A stretch of DNA of 64,000 bases from Dysidea avara (lineage: Eukaryota; Porifera; Demospongiae; Dictyoceratida; Dysideidae): positions 25,997,555 to 26,061,554 of the forward strand of contig NC_089276.1 in NCBI RefSeq assembly GCF_963678975.1, given 5' to 3'. Below, in pieces: positions 37,702 to 47,999 of the stretch. Each line of letters begins with the position of its first letter. Position 1 is the first letter of the stretch. The notes below the pieces were generated by a model, which ran no database searches, was not told where the DNA came from, and was given only the letters and a program-made list of their open reading frames with translations. The position numbers were made by a program, and so were the translations under genes.

Positions 37702-38060
37702 TCTTTTACTTACGTATTAATAAGTCTTGGCATGAATTTAGCGAGGAATTCAACTTGCAACAGAAACAGTCTGGTACAAAAACATGGCAATTTGGGTGTG
37801 TCCATTGCGTAATTTTTGGTTACCATGGTTTTGAAACTGCTCTATAGGGTGAAAAGAGTGATACCCAGCGTCGAAGCAGGCGCTTATAATCTCTAATCGA
37901 TAAGCGCCGTGGCGGAGAAAAAGCGGTCTGGCCACGCGAGACCACTCTAACCCCAGGCGCAGAAGCCGTGGCACCGTGGCAATTTATTCTTAACGGTACC
38001 CGCCAAGGCAAGCCACTCTATCATTTGAACTGTTATTGTTGCCATTGTTTTAGCGAATCA

Positions 38061-39115
38061 ATGGAGGAGCAGACTCGTCTAATAGCCTCACGGAGAGGAT
38101 ACAATGGTCACGTGACTCGACTCTTCACTAAGATCGACGAACTAATTGACGGAGAATTTGACGATTACATGACACGTCATTAAACAATTCTATAGAACAA
38201 CTCCCCAGAAAGATGGAGAAGTTGACACATATCGATGAGCAATTAGTAAAATTGTATGATGACGTGAGTGAACTAGAGACAGCTGCGATGGAAGCAGAAA
38301 AGTTACATGACGATATAATGGATAAGGTCGTTTGAGCACGGAGGTACATTGAATTAAACACTACAAGACAGTGTAGCAGAGTCTCTCCAACACCAGCCAG
38401 TCAGGTACAGTCTAACGGAGGCCAAACACAATCAATAAGTAATTTAGCTCAAGCTAGTGATATTCTGTTGACTACCTCCATAACATCAGAAGCTACCTCC
38501 CATGTATCTATAGCTGCTACCTCAGAGATATCTACACCTGCTACTTTCCACTTATCTATGGCTAATTCCCATGTGTCAACAGCTACTACTTACCACTTAC
38601 CTACAGATGAGTACAATGTTGAAGTAACTAGCACACAAGGGGTACAAGGCCACCCCCATTAATTCCAGCAACCTTCTACACAGCCGCCACACCTAGCAGT
38701 ATCAGTCCTTACAGGCCATTTATGTCTATAGCATTTGCCCCAGGGAATCTCTGAATCGCCGCTGTCCACACAAGCTCACAGATTCCCAGCCTCAGTAATC
38801 ACAACTCATGTGGCTCCACCAATTCAAGACCATCAACAGTTTTCCAACACTCGTCTTCCCAAACTTACGCTACCTACGTTCTCAGGAGACCCCTTGAACT
38901 GGTTAACGTTCTGGGATTCTTTCTACATGACGATTCATGCCAAACCCAACTTGAGTGTGATCCAGAAGTTTTCTTATCTGAAGGCTCAGTTGCAGGGAGA
39001 TGCTGCTAGGACAATTGCAGGTCTTCCACTCACTGAGGCAAATTATACCAACTCCATTGCATTACTAGAAGACCGCTACAGTCAAAGACACAAAATAGTG
39101 GATGCTCATATGTGA
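38061..39115 (+). pseudogene. BEL/Pao gag remnant (DUF1759-type)
   Basis: An ATG at 38061 opens a gag-like frame that stops at 38183 and again near 38333, with frame changes. The frame at 38735-39115 carries the gag core typical of BEL/Pao: a P-K-L-x-L-P-x-F-S-G-D-P-x-x-W motif, then F-W-D-S-F, then K-F-x-Y-L-K. It ends at a TGA at 39113-39115. The region between holds a Ser/Thr-rich linker. The protein would form the particle shell. It is clearly inactive. Confidence 0.75.
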
Positions 39116-39275
39116 GCCCTCAGAGAAATGCCATCCTCATCAAACAGTCTTACTAGTCTTCGAATTTTTTATGACTCAGTGGAAAGCCACATTCGAGGGC
39201 TGGCATCATTAGGAAAATCAGAAACCTCGTATGGTGAGCTACTTGTACCGGTCGTCTTAGACAAACTGCCCATAG

Positions 39276-39992
39276 ATGTCCAGAGAAATCTTGCATGAGA
39301 ACATTCAAACTATCAATGGATTCTTTCTGATCTCATGGCTGCAATTCTTAAGGAAATTAGAGTCCTTGAGTGTGGGCAATACAACCCGCACAAGCAGATT
39401 CCTAGATCAAGTGCAGCATTCATTGTTAATTCTAGAGATCACTTCAATAAGAAACAGCATCAAGATGGCCTCGACAGTAAGCGTAAGCAACAGTGTCTGT
39501 TTTGCAAAGGACTCCATCCTACACATAATTGTAATGTTGTCAGATTATCAGAAACAACTTGACATTGTTAAGGAGAATACACTTTGTTTTAATTGTCTTG
39601 CTCGCCACAGGGTATCTCAGTGCCCATCCAAGTTCCGTTGCAGGAAGTGCAAAAAGAAGCACCACACCAGCCTTTGCAACAGTGAAACAACCAACACTTC
39701 AGAAGGGGCGAGTAATGAGCAGAAGACAGAGATCACCACACCCACCAGTGGACTCCTAACACCAGCATCGCACTGCAAGGCTTCTGAGAACAACACCACA
39801 ACCTGTTTGCTTAAAACAGCTATTGCTCCAATAATTGCTGGTGGTATCAGAACCCAGACAAATATACTCTTTGATGAGGGTGCACAACGCTCGTTTATCT
39901 TGGTGGCAATGGCCAATGAGCTACAAATTACTCCTGTGTCAACAACAGATGTAGCAGTATCCTCCTTTGGCACCACAGCTTTGACACAGTAG
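39276..39992 (+). pseudogene. BEL/Pao zinc knuckles and aspartic protease remnant
   Basis: Two CCHC-type zinc knuckles are visible, in different frames: C-x2-C-x4-H-x4-C near 39500 and C-x2-C-x4-H-x4-C near 39590, followed by a further C-x2-C-x4-H-x4-C. The retroviral-type protease region follows. Its active site reads LFDEGAQRSFI, with Glu where the family normally has Ser or Thr after the catalytic Asp. Frame shifts separate the knuckles, so the polyprotein is broken. Confidence 0.7.
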
Positions 39993-40141
39993 AAACTTGG
40001 AACCACCATGGTGGAGGTAGAGACAGAGTCTGGTGAGCTGATACCCTTATCTGTTCTAATTGTGCCATCAATTTCAGCTCCTATCCAGAACTCAATTTCA
40101 ACCTCTGTCCGCATCTTCGAGGCCTCAAATTAGCCCAACCA

Positions 40142-41167
40142 GTGACATCTGAAGGGAATTTTACTATATCTCTCCTTATTGGCACAGACTATTATTGGAG
40201 CTTTGTTCAGGACCACATTGTGAGAGGTCAGGGTCCCACTGCTCAACAATCCAAGCTAGGGTACTTGCTGTCTGGGCCACTACCAAGTGCAATTTCAGAG
40301 GAAACATCATCTGCCCTACTACAGATCACTTCAGTGATGACCATTGACAAACTCAAATCACCAGACCTACATAACTTCTGGTCAGTAGAAGCAGTTGGAA
40401 CAGACGCTAATTTGAAGTCCATAGACTCAGTATTCCTCCAATCATACCAGCATTCTTCTATCACTCAAACCCCTGAAGGCCCATATATCGCAAGATTCCC
40501 ATGGAAAGTAGATAAACCACATCTTCCCTCCAACTTTGCTATTTGCAAGAAGAGAACACAAACACTCATGAACAAGCTCAGGAAAACTCCTCACATCCTA
40601 CAACTCTATGATGGCATTATCAAGGAACAGGAAGAACGAGGATTCATTGAGAGAGTATATGATGATGCCACACCTGATGTTCATTATTTGCCTCACCATC
40701 CGGTGAAGGAGTCAGCCACCACTCCCATTAGGGTTGTGTATGATTGCAGTTGTCGTGGTGACAGCAACTCAGCAAGTCTAAATGATTGCCTCATGGTAGG
40801 GCCACCATTCTTAAACAACCTATGTGCAATCCTTCTACGTTTTCGTATCCATGCCTTTGCTCTCTCAACTGATATAGGGAAGGCATTTCTCCATGTCAAG
40901 CTCCACCCATCTAACAGAAACTTCACTAGGTTTCTATGGCCAGCTAACCTGGAAACTCCAAACCTGGAAATGTGCACATACCTCTTTGCTGTGGTTCCCT
41001 TTGGCTTGTCCAGCTCTCCATTTATGCTCGGAGCAGTCCTCAACCTGCACTTGTCCAAGTTTGACACTCCAGTTGCACTAGATATGAGAGAAAATGTTTA
41101 TGTTGACAACGTTCTATCTGGATGCAACACCAAAGATGAGCTCCTAGTGTACTACACCCAATCCTGA
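40142..41167 (+). pseudogene. BEL/Pao reverse transcriptase region
   Basis: The longest surviving frame (341 codons) includes the GTDYYW segment common to BEL/Pao polyproteins, the R-V-V-Y-D-C motif, the A-L-S-T-D-I-G-K-A-F-L palm motif, a P-F-G-L-S-S-S-P-F stretch and the catalytic box as YVDN at 41099-41110. Most reverse transcriptases have YVDD or YADD, so the last Asp is changed to Asn; this occurs in some BEL relatives and may not by itself kill activity. TGA at 41165 ends the frame inside the domain. Confidence 0.8.
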
Positions 41168-41273
41168 GACATCATGAATCAAGCCAAGTTTAATCTCAGG
41201 TCATGGTCAACAAACAGCCATCAACTCAAGCAAGTTATCATGGAAGACAAAAACCAGTGATTCTAGCACAACA

Positions 41274-42369
41274 GTGGGACTGTTAGGTCTGCGATGGAAT
41301 ACATCAACTGACATTCTTTCTCTTGCAACAAGACAACTTCCACCTGTCGACACCTTTGTTACAAAGCGTGATATACTGCAGGCGTCATCACAGATTTTCG
41401 ACCCGCTGGGATGGGTAACACCAGTAACAATTAAGGCCAAAATTCTACTGCAGGAGATCTGGCAAACAAAGTTAACTTGGGATGAACCCCTTCCTACTGT
41501 GATCAAGGAGAAGTGGATTGCCATTCTTGCTGATCTACAAGAATTGCCACAACTGATGATACCAAGAGCTTACTTCCCATCCAGTCAATCAAATATGCAG
41601 ATAAGTAACATGTTTGTGTTTGCAGATGCCAGCACTAAGGCATATGGAGCTGTTGTATACCTTAGTAGAGATAATAATATTTGTCTTGCTATGTCAAAGA
41701 CCCGTGTGGCTCCTATCAAGGCTACTTCCTTACCAAGATTAGAGCTCATGGCAGCTGTTACTGCTACGAGATTAGCGAAGTTTGTTTATTCAGCAGTCCC
41801 TCACATTCAACAAGTACACTTTTGGACAGACAGCCAAATTGTGTTACATTGGATACACTATGGCACAAATTCCAAACCATTTATTGACCACCGTGTTTGT
41901 GAGATTTGTGAAACATTTCCTACTGTTAACTGGTCTTTCACACCCTCAGGTGACAACCCAGCCGATCTGCTTACAAGAGGAATATCAACCAACCAAAAGA
42001 GTGTCTCACCTGTGGACACAAGGCCCACACTGGCTGCCCACAAAATCAGATTGGCCCACATGGACACCCACAAGTGTACTCCATCTACAGGCAGAAGAGG
42101 ATGTTGAACCTGAAGCTACTCACACAACAGAGCTTCCAACTACAGACAGCCACACAGGTATTTTATCTATTGTTGATGTATCACGATACAGTAGTTTTAA
42201 TCGCATTCTGGCTGTCACTGCTTATGTTTTCAGATGGCTTCAGAACCTATGCAAACAGCAACCCAAGTTATCTGGCCCCTTAACAAACATTGAATTGACT
42301 AATGCACGTAGACATCTGGTGAAGGGCATACAGGGTTCAGCTTACCAAGTTACTCAAAAGGCAATCTAA
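41274..42369 (+). pseudogene. BEL/Pao RNase H-like region
   Basis: The frame at 41274-42107 continues the BEL pol with a Q-I-F-D-P-L-G-W segment (connection domain) and an RNase H core: FVFADAS with the first acidic residue, LPRLELMA with the Glu, FWTDSQIV with the Asp, and the late NPADLLTRG motif. After about 42000 the homologous text switches to an overlapping frame up to 42369, showing a frameshift. Confidence 0.7.
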
Positions 42370-42379
42370 GTGTCCCCCA

Positions 42380-43837
42380 CTAGTCAGACAGTTACGCCTT
42401 TTTCTAGACGACAAACAGTTAATTCGTTGCAGAGGACGGATTCACAATGCCCCCACCACAGAGCTGAGTAAATTCCCCTTCCTCCTACCCTTCAATTGCC
42501 GGTTTAGTGATACAATAGTCCTAGATACCCACAACAAACTCCACCATGGAGGTGTGAGCATCACTGTAACAGCTCTACGCCAGGTCTATTGGATACCTTC
42601 CATCCGGCAATATGTCAGGAAAGTGTTGAGAAGATGTGTCATTTGTAACAAGTTGATGGGGAAACCCTATAGAGCTCCAGACCCCCCTCCACTGCCTAAG
42701 GTACGTGTCGCAGAATCTTCACCGTTTACGGTGACAGGTGTAGACTTTACTGGTGCCCTATATGTCAAGGTAGGGGGACAAGAGAGAAAGGTGTACATCT
42801 GTCTTTTCACATGTGCTGCCACAAGAGCAGTGTATCTCGAAGTTGTTAGCGACCTTACCGTGGATACTTTCCTGTTAGCCTTTCGAAGATTTTCTTCAAG
42901 AAAATCCCTACCACGCAAGATGATTTCGGACAATGCGTCCACGTACCTCGCTGCCGCGGAGGATTTACAAAGATTGTTTGAATCAGAGTCACTGAAAGGA
43001 GCATTAGAATTTCAGAATGTAACTTGGGATTTCATTCCCAAGCGTGCTCCCTGGTATGGAGGATTCTGGGAACGCATGATAGGGATAACCAAGCAATCAG
43101 TGAAGAAAACGCTTGGAAGAGCCTTTGTTACTCTGGAACAACTTGAGACTATTATTGTGGAAATCGAAACCATGTTGAATGATAGGCCACTGACCTATGT
43201 TACTGTATCGTCTGATTTTGCTGATCTGGAGCCGCTTACTCCCTCTCATCTACTATATGGCAGGAGAATCCGCCCTGTTCCTCACCCGCTAGATAATCCA
43301 GAAGAGTTAAATGATCCAGACTTCCTTGATGCTGACAACATAAAGAGGAGAGTAGACAAACAAGCACATCTTATTGAGCAGTTTTGGACACGTTGGAAAA
43401 GACAATACTTAACTTCCTTGAGAGAGTTCAACAAGATTTTGGGACACAACAAACAAGCTATCAAACTAGGCGATGTTGTGATTGTACATGACGACAAGCC
43501 AAGAATGCAATGAAGATTAGCTGTTGTAGAGAAGCTCATTACAGGAAAGGACAATTTGGTTCGTGCAGCTCATATTAGAATGGGGATGTATAAGACATCT
43601 TGTCCTATTGTCAAGCTCTACCCGTTAGAAGTTTCAAGTGAAGACGATGTTTCTCAAACAGTTACTGATAACACCTCAGATGAATCTACTCAACATCTGA
43701 AGGACACTCAAGCACCGTCTAACAACATTATTTCCTCTGGAACACTTCCACGAAGGGATGCTGCTGCCAAGGCCTTACAGAAGACATCTAAGTGGGCAAC
43801 TATATTAGGCCGGGCCCCGGAGAATGTAGGAAATTGA
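42380..43837 (+). pseudogene. BEL/Pao integrase and C-terminal domain
   Basis: An H-H-C-C type zinc region ends with CVICNKLMGKPY near 42640. The core (42554-43513) shows the three acidic residues in context: TGVDFTG, ISDNAST and WYGGFWERMIG. The C-terminal domain (DUF5641-like, KLGDVVIV) is cut by one in-frame TGA at 43511-43513, after which the same frame stays open to 43837, next to the right LTR. It integrates element cDNA into the host genome in active relatives. Confidence 0.8.
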
Positions 43838-43838
43838 C

Positions 43839-44012
43839 TGTGACATTAATTAGAATGTAACAATAATTAGAATAGTGTAAATATAGTGTGTGATCACGTG
43901 TATCAAGTTGTTGGTGTGTGTGTTGTAGCGTGTCATCATTATCTGTATCAATCACGCTCTACCGAGTTGTTAGCTCCTGGCTTGAACCTCCCGTCGCCAT
44001 ATTGGCATTATA
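43839..44012 (+). repeat. BEL/Pao right LTR
   Basis: Direct repeat of 30967-31142, starting TGTGACATTAATTAG, with one dinucleotide fewer in the GTGTGT run and a few substitutions. Confidence 0.85.
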
Positions 44013-44013
44013 C

Positions 44014-44026
44014 TTTATACTTTATA
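44014..44026 (-). promoter_or_regulatory. Orphaned beta5 promoter (two TATA motifs)
   Basis: Two minus-strand TATAAA motifs (44014-44019, 44021-44026) and the flank beyond match the beta2 promoter at 11870. The BEL/Pao element separates this promoter from beta5 exon 1 by 13 kb. Confidence 0.65.
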
Positions 44027-44733
44027 CTCTCTTGTATTGGAGGAAACTGATCCACTGTTATATTCACAGATCATTTCTTGTACCCTAAGGCCGTGAATAT
44101 TACCGAAGTTCCATAATAGTCACGTAAATCATTATATGGAACTATATGATGAACAAGGATATTATGGCATCATTAGGTAGTTTCAGACTCATAAAATTAT
44201 CCATGCACTTGCTCACAGCTATAATAATATTATTGGGAGATGAAAAACTGATAATGAACTTTACATGAACTCAGTTTACATGTCATGTGTTAATGACACT
44301 ATCCAATATAGTATTTACATGATTATGAGCCTTTGCTGATTGTGCAAATGTGGCAATCACAATTCTGTAATGTGACAATCCCTTCTTTAATTGTCTTAAA
44401 GATGCATCCTGAAGTGAGGATTCATGACATAAATTGCTGACTGTTGATAAATGATCAAAGGTTTTTTTGACATGTTTATATTAATAGGGTTACTCCCCTA
44501 CCTAAACATCCTAGCTACATACTAAATACCCTACCTCAGTCGTATGTAGGATACAAAGTGTTTGTTAATGTACACTAAGTAGTTGTTTTGTGATACCTTA
44601 AGTTAGTGACATGCATAAATGCATGTTAATTCCATTGAGTTACATGAACATAACCTGGCCATGTGATGACAAATTCACTTATATGGACCTATCATCATTT
44701 TAACCAACTGTATGAGCAAGATACAATTAGAAT

Positions 44734-44895
44734 CATAACACTGTCATGGTATGCACATTGTGTATACAGTGTATGTAACTAGTTTCATTAAGGAGAATCA
44801 TGTATATGGAACTCCATAACACTGTCATGGTATGCACATTGTGTATACAGTGTATGTAACTAGTTTCATTAAGGAGAATCATGTATATGGAACTC
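44734..44895 (+). repeat. 81-bp exact tandem duplication
   Basis: 44734-44814 is repeated at 44815-44895 with no difference I can see. The unit 1 counterpart near 12575-12670 has one copy, so this is recent. Confidence 0.85.
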
Positions 44896-45042
44896 CATGC
44901 ACCATGCATATCTCAATCAACGATGCAGGCACATAATAATAGATCTTTAAATAGATTGTTGAAAAGTATACATGGCTAACATAAGTACAAGCGTATACAG
45001 AATCAAACACACACACAGAGGGATCAGCAAGCAATCGACTAT

Positions 45043-45935
45043 CTAGTTGCACCAACAAAGACTGTCAACATTTTCAGCAATAGAGGTTTGTGGATTGTTC
45101 ATTTCTTTGTTACTACTTGATTGGTCATCAACCACATGTTTCAATCTCTTTACCACTTTATACAATTTCTCTGAGTGTGAAGTTATAGTAAATACTACAC
45201 TGTGGATAGGATTGTTACAGTGACTCATTTTAGAGACAAGTGATGCAGCCATCCCAGTTAATTTTGAGCAATTTCTTGTACAACCATGACAAGTTGTGTT
45301 CAGCTGTATAATAAAGAATTACACATAACTGCCAACACATAGTGTGTATTTATACCCTTACCAGTTGACCGAGGTTCTTGACATTGTAATTTAGAATGTT
45401 CAATAGCTTGGTAAGATTGTTATAAGTATCAACTGCAGTTGGCGGCTGTAGCCAATCCCTTATTAGTAGCTTAACCTCGCCTAGTCCAACTAGATGCTTA
45501 ACATAAAGTTTATGCATCAAGTAAGCATTGAAGAAGTGTCTGATAGTAGTGATGGATGTGTCATTATAGCATGAAGAACTGTTACATGATGTCATATTTA
45601 CATAATCCTCTAAGCAGTCATGAAACTATAGGCAACAAAATGAATTTACTGTATACATGCAGATGGCAATAGTTACATACCTTTGTAGAGTTTTGGCTTT
45701 GTAGTGTAAGTATTATACTGGCCACACTGTTTCTACTACGACGACGAAGTTGATCAATTCCTTTAGAATTATCACTCAGATCCAACCACTTATCCAAGAA
45801 CATCATACCAGCAGTGATGTTATCAGTACAGGATTGATCCATCACACTAGCATTTTCACTACCTCCAGAAGTACATATAGGATGAGAATTCACTATTAGT
45901 ACCAGCAACGAGACAGAAACTAAGACAGCTTGCAT
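45043..45935 (-). CDS. gamma6: secreted helical cysteine-containing protein
   Basis: Minus-strand exons 45681-45935, 45362-45625 and 45043-45303 encode 85, 88 and 86 residues; introns are 55 and 58 bp, phase 0, GT-AG, exactly as in gamma3. The signal peptide with NSHP, all cysteines and most sequons are kept. Differences from gamma3 are scattered substitutions, for example Lys-to-Arg or similar changes in exon 2 and several in the C-terminal tail; no frame break is seen. Keeping an open frame over three exons while neighbours alpha4 and beta5 decayed suggests selection. Function unknown; probably a secreted ligand, as for gamma3. The TATA box is at 46010-46016. Confidence 0.85.
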
Positions 45936-46009
45936 CTTATTCTGATTTCAATTTATCGTGTTAAATTAGCTTTTGAGATTTTTAGTGCTTATTACCTGTG
46001 CTGCCGTCG

Positions 46010-46033
46010 TTTTATAGACTATTGAACTTCCGG
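46010..46033 (-). promoter_or_regulatory. gamma6 core promoter: TATA box and Ets-like site
   Basis: TATAAAA (46010-46016) and CCGGAAGTT (46025-46033) on minus, at the same spacing as in gamma3. Confidence 0.6.
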
Positions 46034-47205
46034 ATTACCATGTAATGACCCATTTTTGGTTTGCACACATTAGCAACACTAATCATTTGTACCATAACGA
46101 TAAATGCATTCCATTCTTAATGTGTTGCAAAGTATCATTTAAAATTCAATAGCAGGCAATTAACGTGAAAGTGCGGCAACCAATTGGTACAAGTTATCAC
46201 ACTTAATGATGCAGTCAAATAGCTTTATGTGACTACAACCACACATCACATTTTCATAAACCTACATATCAACTATATAGGTGAACTGCTTAAAGAAAAG
46301 GAATGATGACAAAACCTTATAAGAATGTAAACTTGCTACATGTCCTTCCAAAGAGAGAAAAAAAGACTCTTTGTTTTCTAATAGATTTTAAACCCTTTCA
46401 AACTCAAACATTACAAAAAACCATCATGTTGTTTCAAACAAGAGGTCAAGTCAGTTTGTTAGTCATCATGCACCAAAATCAGGATGTCACTAGTATTAGC
46501 ATGTAGCTAGTTAAGGTTGATTAACTAAACTGATATCTGTAGTTATGATACTATAGGTACAGTTACTAGCAGTACCACATCAAACAACAATATAAAAGTA
46601 ATGTGAGCCATGTGGATACAGTTTCAGGAAAAGTGAATGCCTCCATCATTAAATGCTGCAACTAAGCTAGAGAATTAAAATAACATTTTCAAAGATAAAA
46701 CTGAAAGCGTGTACATGGATACAAACTAGCTATAAGACTAGGGATGTTTGGGCAGAACAGAAAGTATTACATAACTCTGATGGACTCACATGTGCAATAA
46801 TTGGGAGTTTCAATCACAGAAGGTAGTAATACAAAACGTGTTAGAAAAGGAAAGTTTTGTTTACATGAATCAATAACAGGACACAGTTATAGTGCACTTT
46901 AGTATTAAATTTATGTTTTCATGGAAAGAACTTTCCTTGTTTCAACATGACGCATTTATTGATCCCTATACTACAGTCCAGTTGACCCCCACAGTAAATC
47001 ATCTACATGTGCTGGCCCCTTTGCTAGTGACTTAAGTGTCCTAGCTAACCTACCAGAAGAAAGCTGTTAGGATAAGGGAGGAAACTGGCTGCTCCTAGTA
47101 ATAGTGTCAAAGAGTAATTCACAGTACAAACTAAAGATAAAGTCACAGGTTAGGTTTAAAAGTTAACTGAAAACATACATATCATACACTACAACAGTTG
47201 TGTAT

Positions 47206-47990
47206 AGTAGGGACCACAAAGGAGTAGGCGTGGCCCACGAAATAAAATCACTAAAAAAACAGCCCTGACAATGATGCTGATGAGGCAGTATTGGATGGGT
47301 AAAACTAAGCCCAAACAAGCTTCAAATTGACCCGAAACACTTTCGACAAGTTGCTATGGAGTTTTTTTTTTAAAAACTTTATTTAACGGAATTTTTTACT
47401 GACTGACTGCCTGATACCTTCAGACAAGCATAACTTGACTCGATAATGGCTAAGGCTACAGGCTTGATTTTTTCGAGTACTGTTCGACGTCACTTCGGCC
47501 TGACTGGTGCCTTTTGGCATACCGCAGTACATATAATGCATCCTTCATGGACTTACCAGTGTCCTCCTTTGTATCCCATTCATCTTTGCTGACAGTGAAA
47601 AGTGTAGATTTGGTGATAACACGTGATGGCTTTCCTTCATAATGGAAATTGTCTGTAGTGGCTATTTTGATTGCAGAGGTGCTTTTTGAACAGTTCTTGA
47701 TTCATACTGCTGTGTAATGGGTTGAACATAGCAGACAACAAAGCGTAATGGATACTTCACTTTTCAGACGATAATTGATATAGCTGGGGTGCGTGGCATC
47801 ATTTCAGATGTGGTATGCATGGGTTCAATATTCATAATAATTATTTACAAATTAAACTTTACAAACAAGTACACATACCCTTGAGCACAGTAGGGATATA
47901 ACACTTCTTATTATTTTACTGTGATTTAATATCATGCACTACTCCAACTTGTTTCAGTACCTTTTATCGATGTGCTATGGTCCCTACTCT
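47206..47990. mobile_element. Insertion with AGTAGGGACCA inverted ends
   Basis: The left end AGTAGGGACCA (47206-47216) and a right end reading the same on minus (to about 47990) bound sequence absent from the sister block near 14965. Inside is a diverged copy of the CTTTTGGCATACCGCAGTAC dispersed repeat. No coding frame. Confidence 0.45.
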
Positions 47991-47999
47991 AGTTGAAAA

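Larger units (their letters stand above)
31190..37943. mobile_element. Mutator-like nested transposon with long inverted ends
   Basis: The 10-bp sequence ACTCTAACCC occurs at 31180-31189 and again at 37944-37953, immediately outside inverted ends that begin (TA/GG)TCTCGCGTGGCCAG. Inverted similarity covers about 70 bp and resumes further in (31750-31890 against 37710-37850). A 9-11-bp target duplication with long inverted ends fits Mutator-like elements. No transposase is seen, so it is non-autonomous. It split the BEL/Pao 5' region from its gag. Confidence 0.75.
30967..44012 (+). mobile_element. BEL/Pao LTR retrotransposon, decayed, with nested elements
   Basis: Two near-identical direct terminal repeats (30967-31142 and 43839-44012) flank gag, protease, reverse transcriptase, RNase H and integrase remnants in the BEL/Pao order. 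The target duplication is imperfect (AATAC left, TATAC right, boundary ambiguous). Without the nested insertion at 31190-37943 the element is about 6.3 kb, normal for the family. Stops and frameshifts run through all coding regions, so it cannot move by itself. It sits between beta5 exon 1 and its promoter. Confidence 0.9.
14567..46796. repeat. Tandem unit 2 (alpha4, beta5, gamma6) with large insertions
   Basis: Unit 2 runs from the marker at 14567 to the marker at 46797. It holds the same gene order as unit 1. It is longer because of an internal duplication (second marker at 19170), a 13-kb BEL/Pao composite, an 826-bp insertion in beta5 and a 1.2-kb insertion at 27551-28748. Confidence 0.7.
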
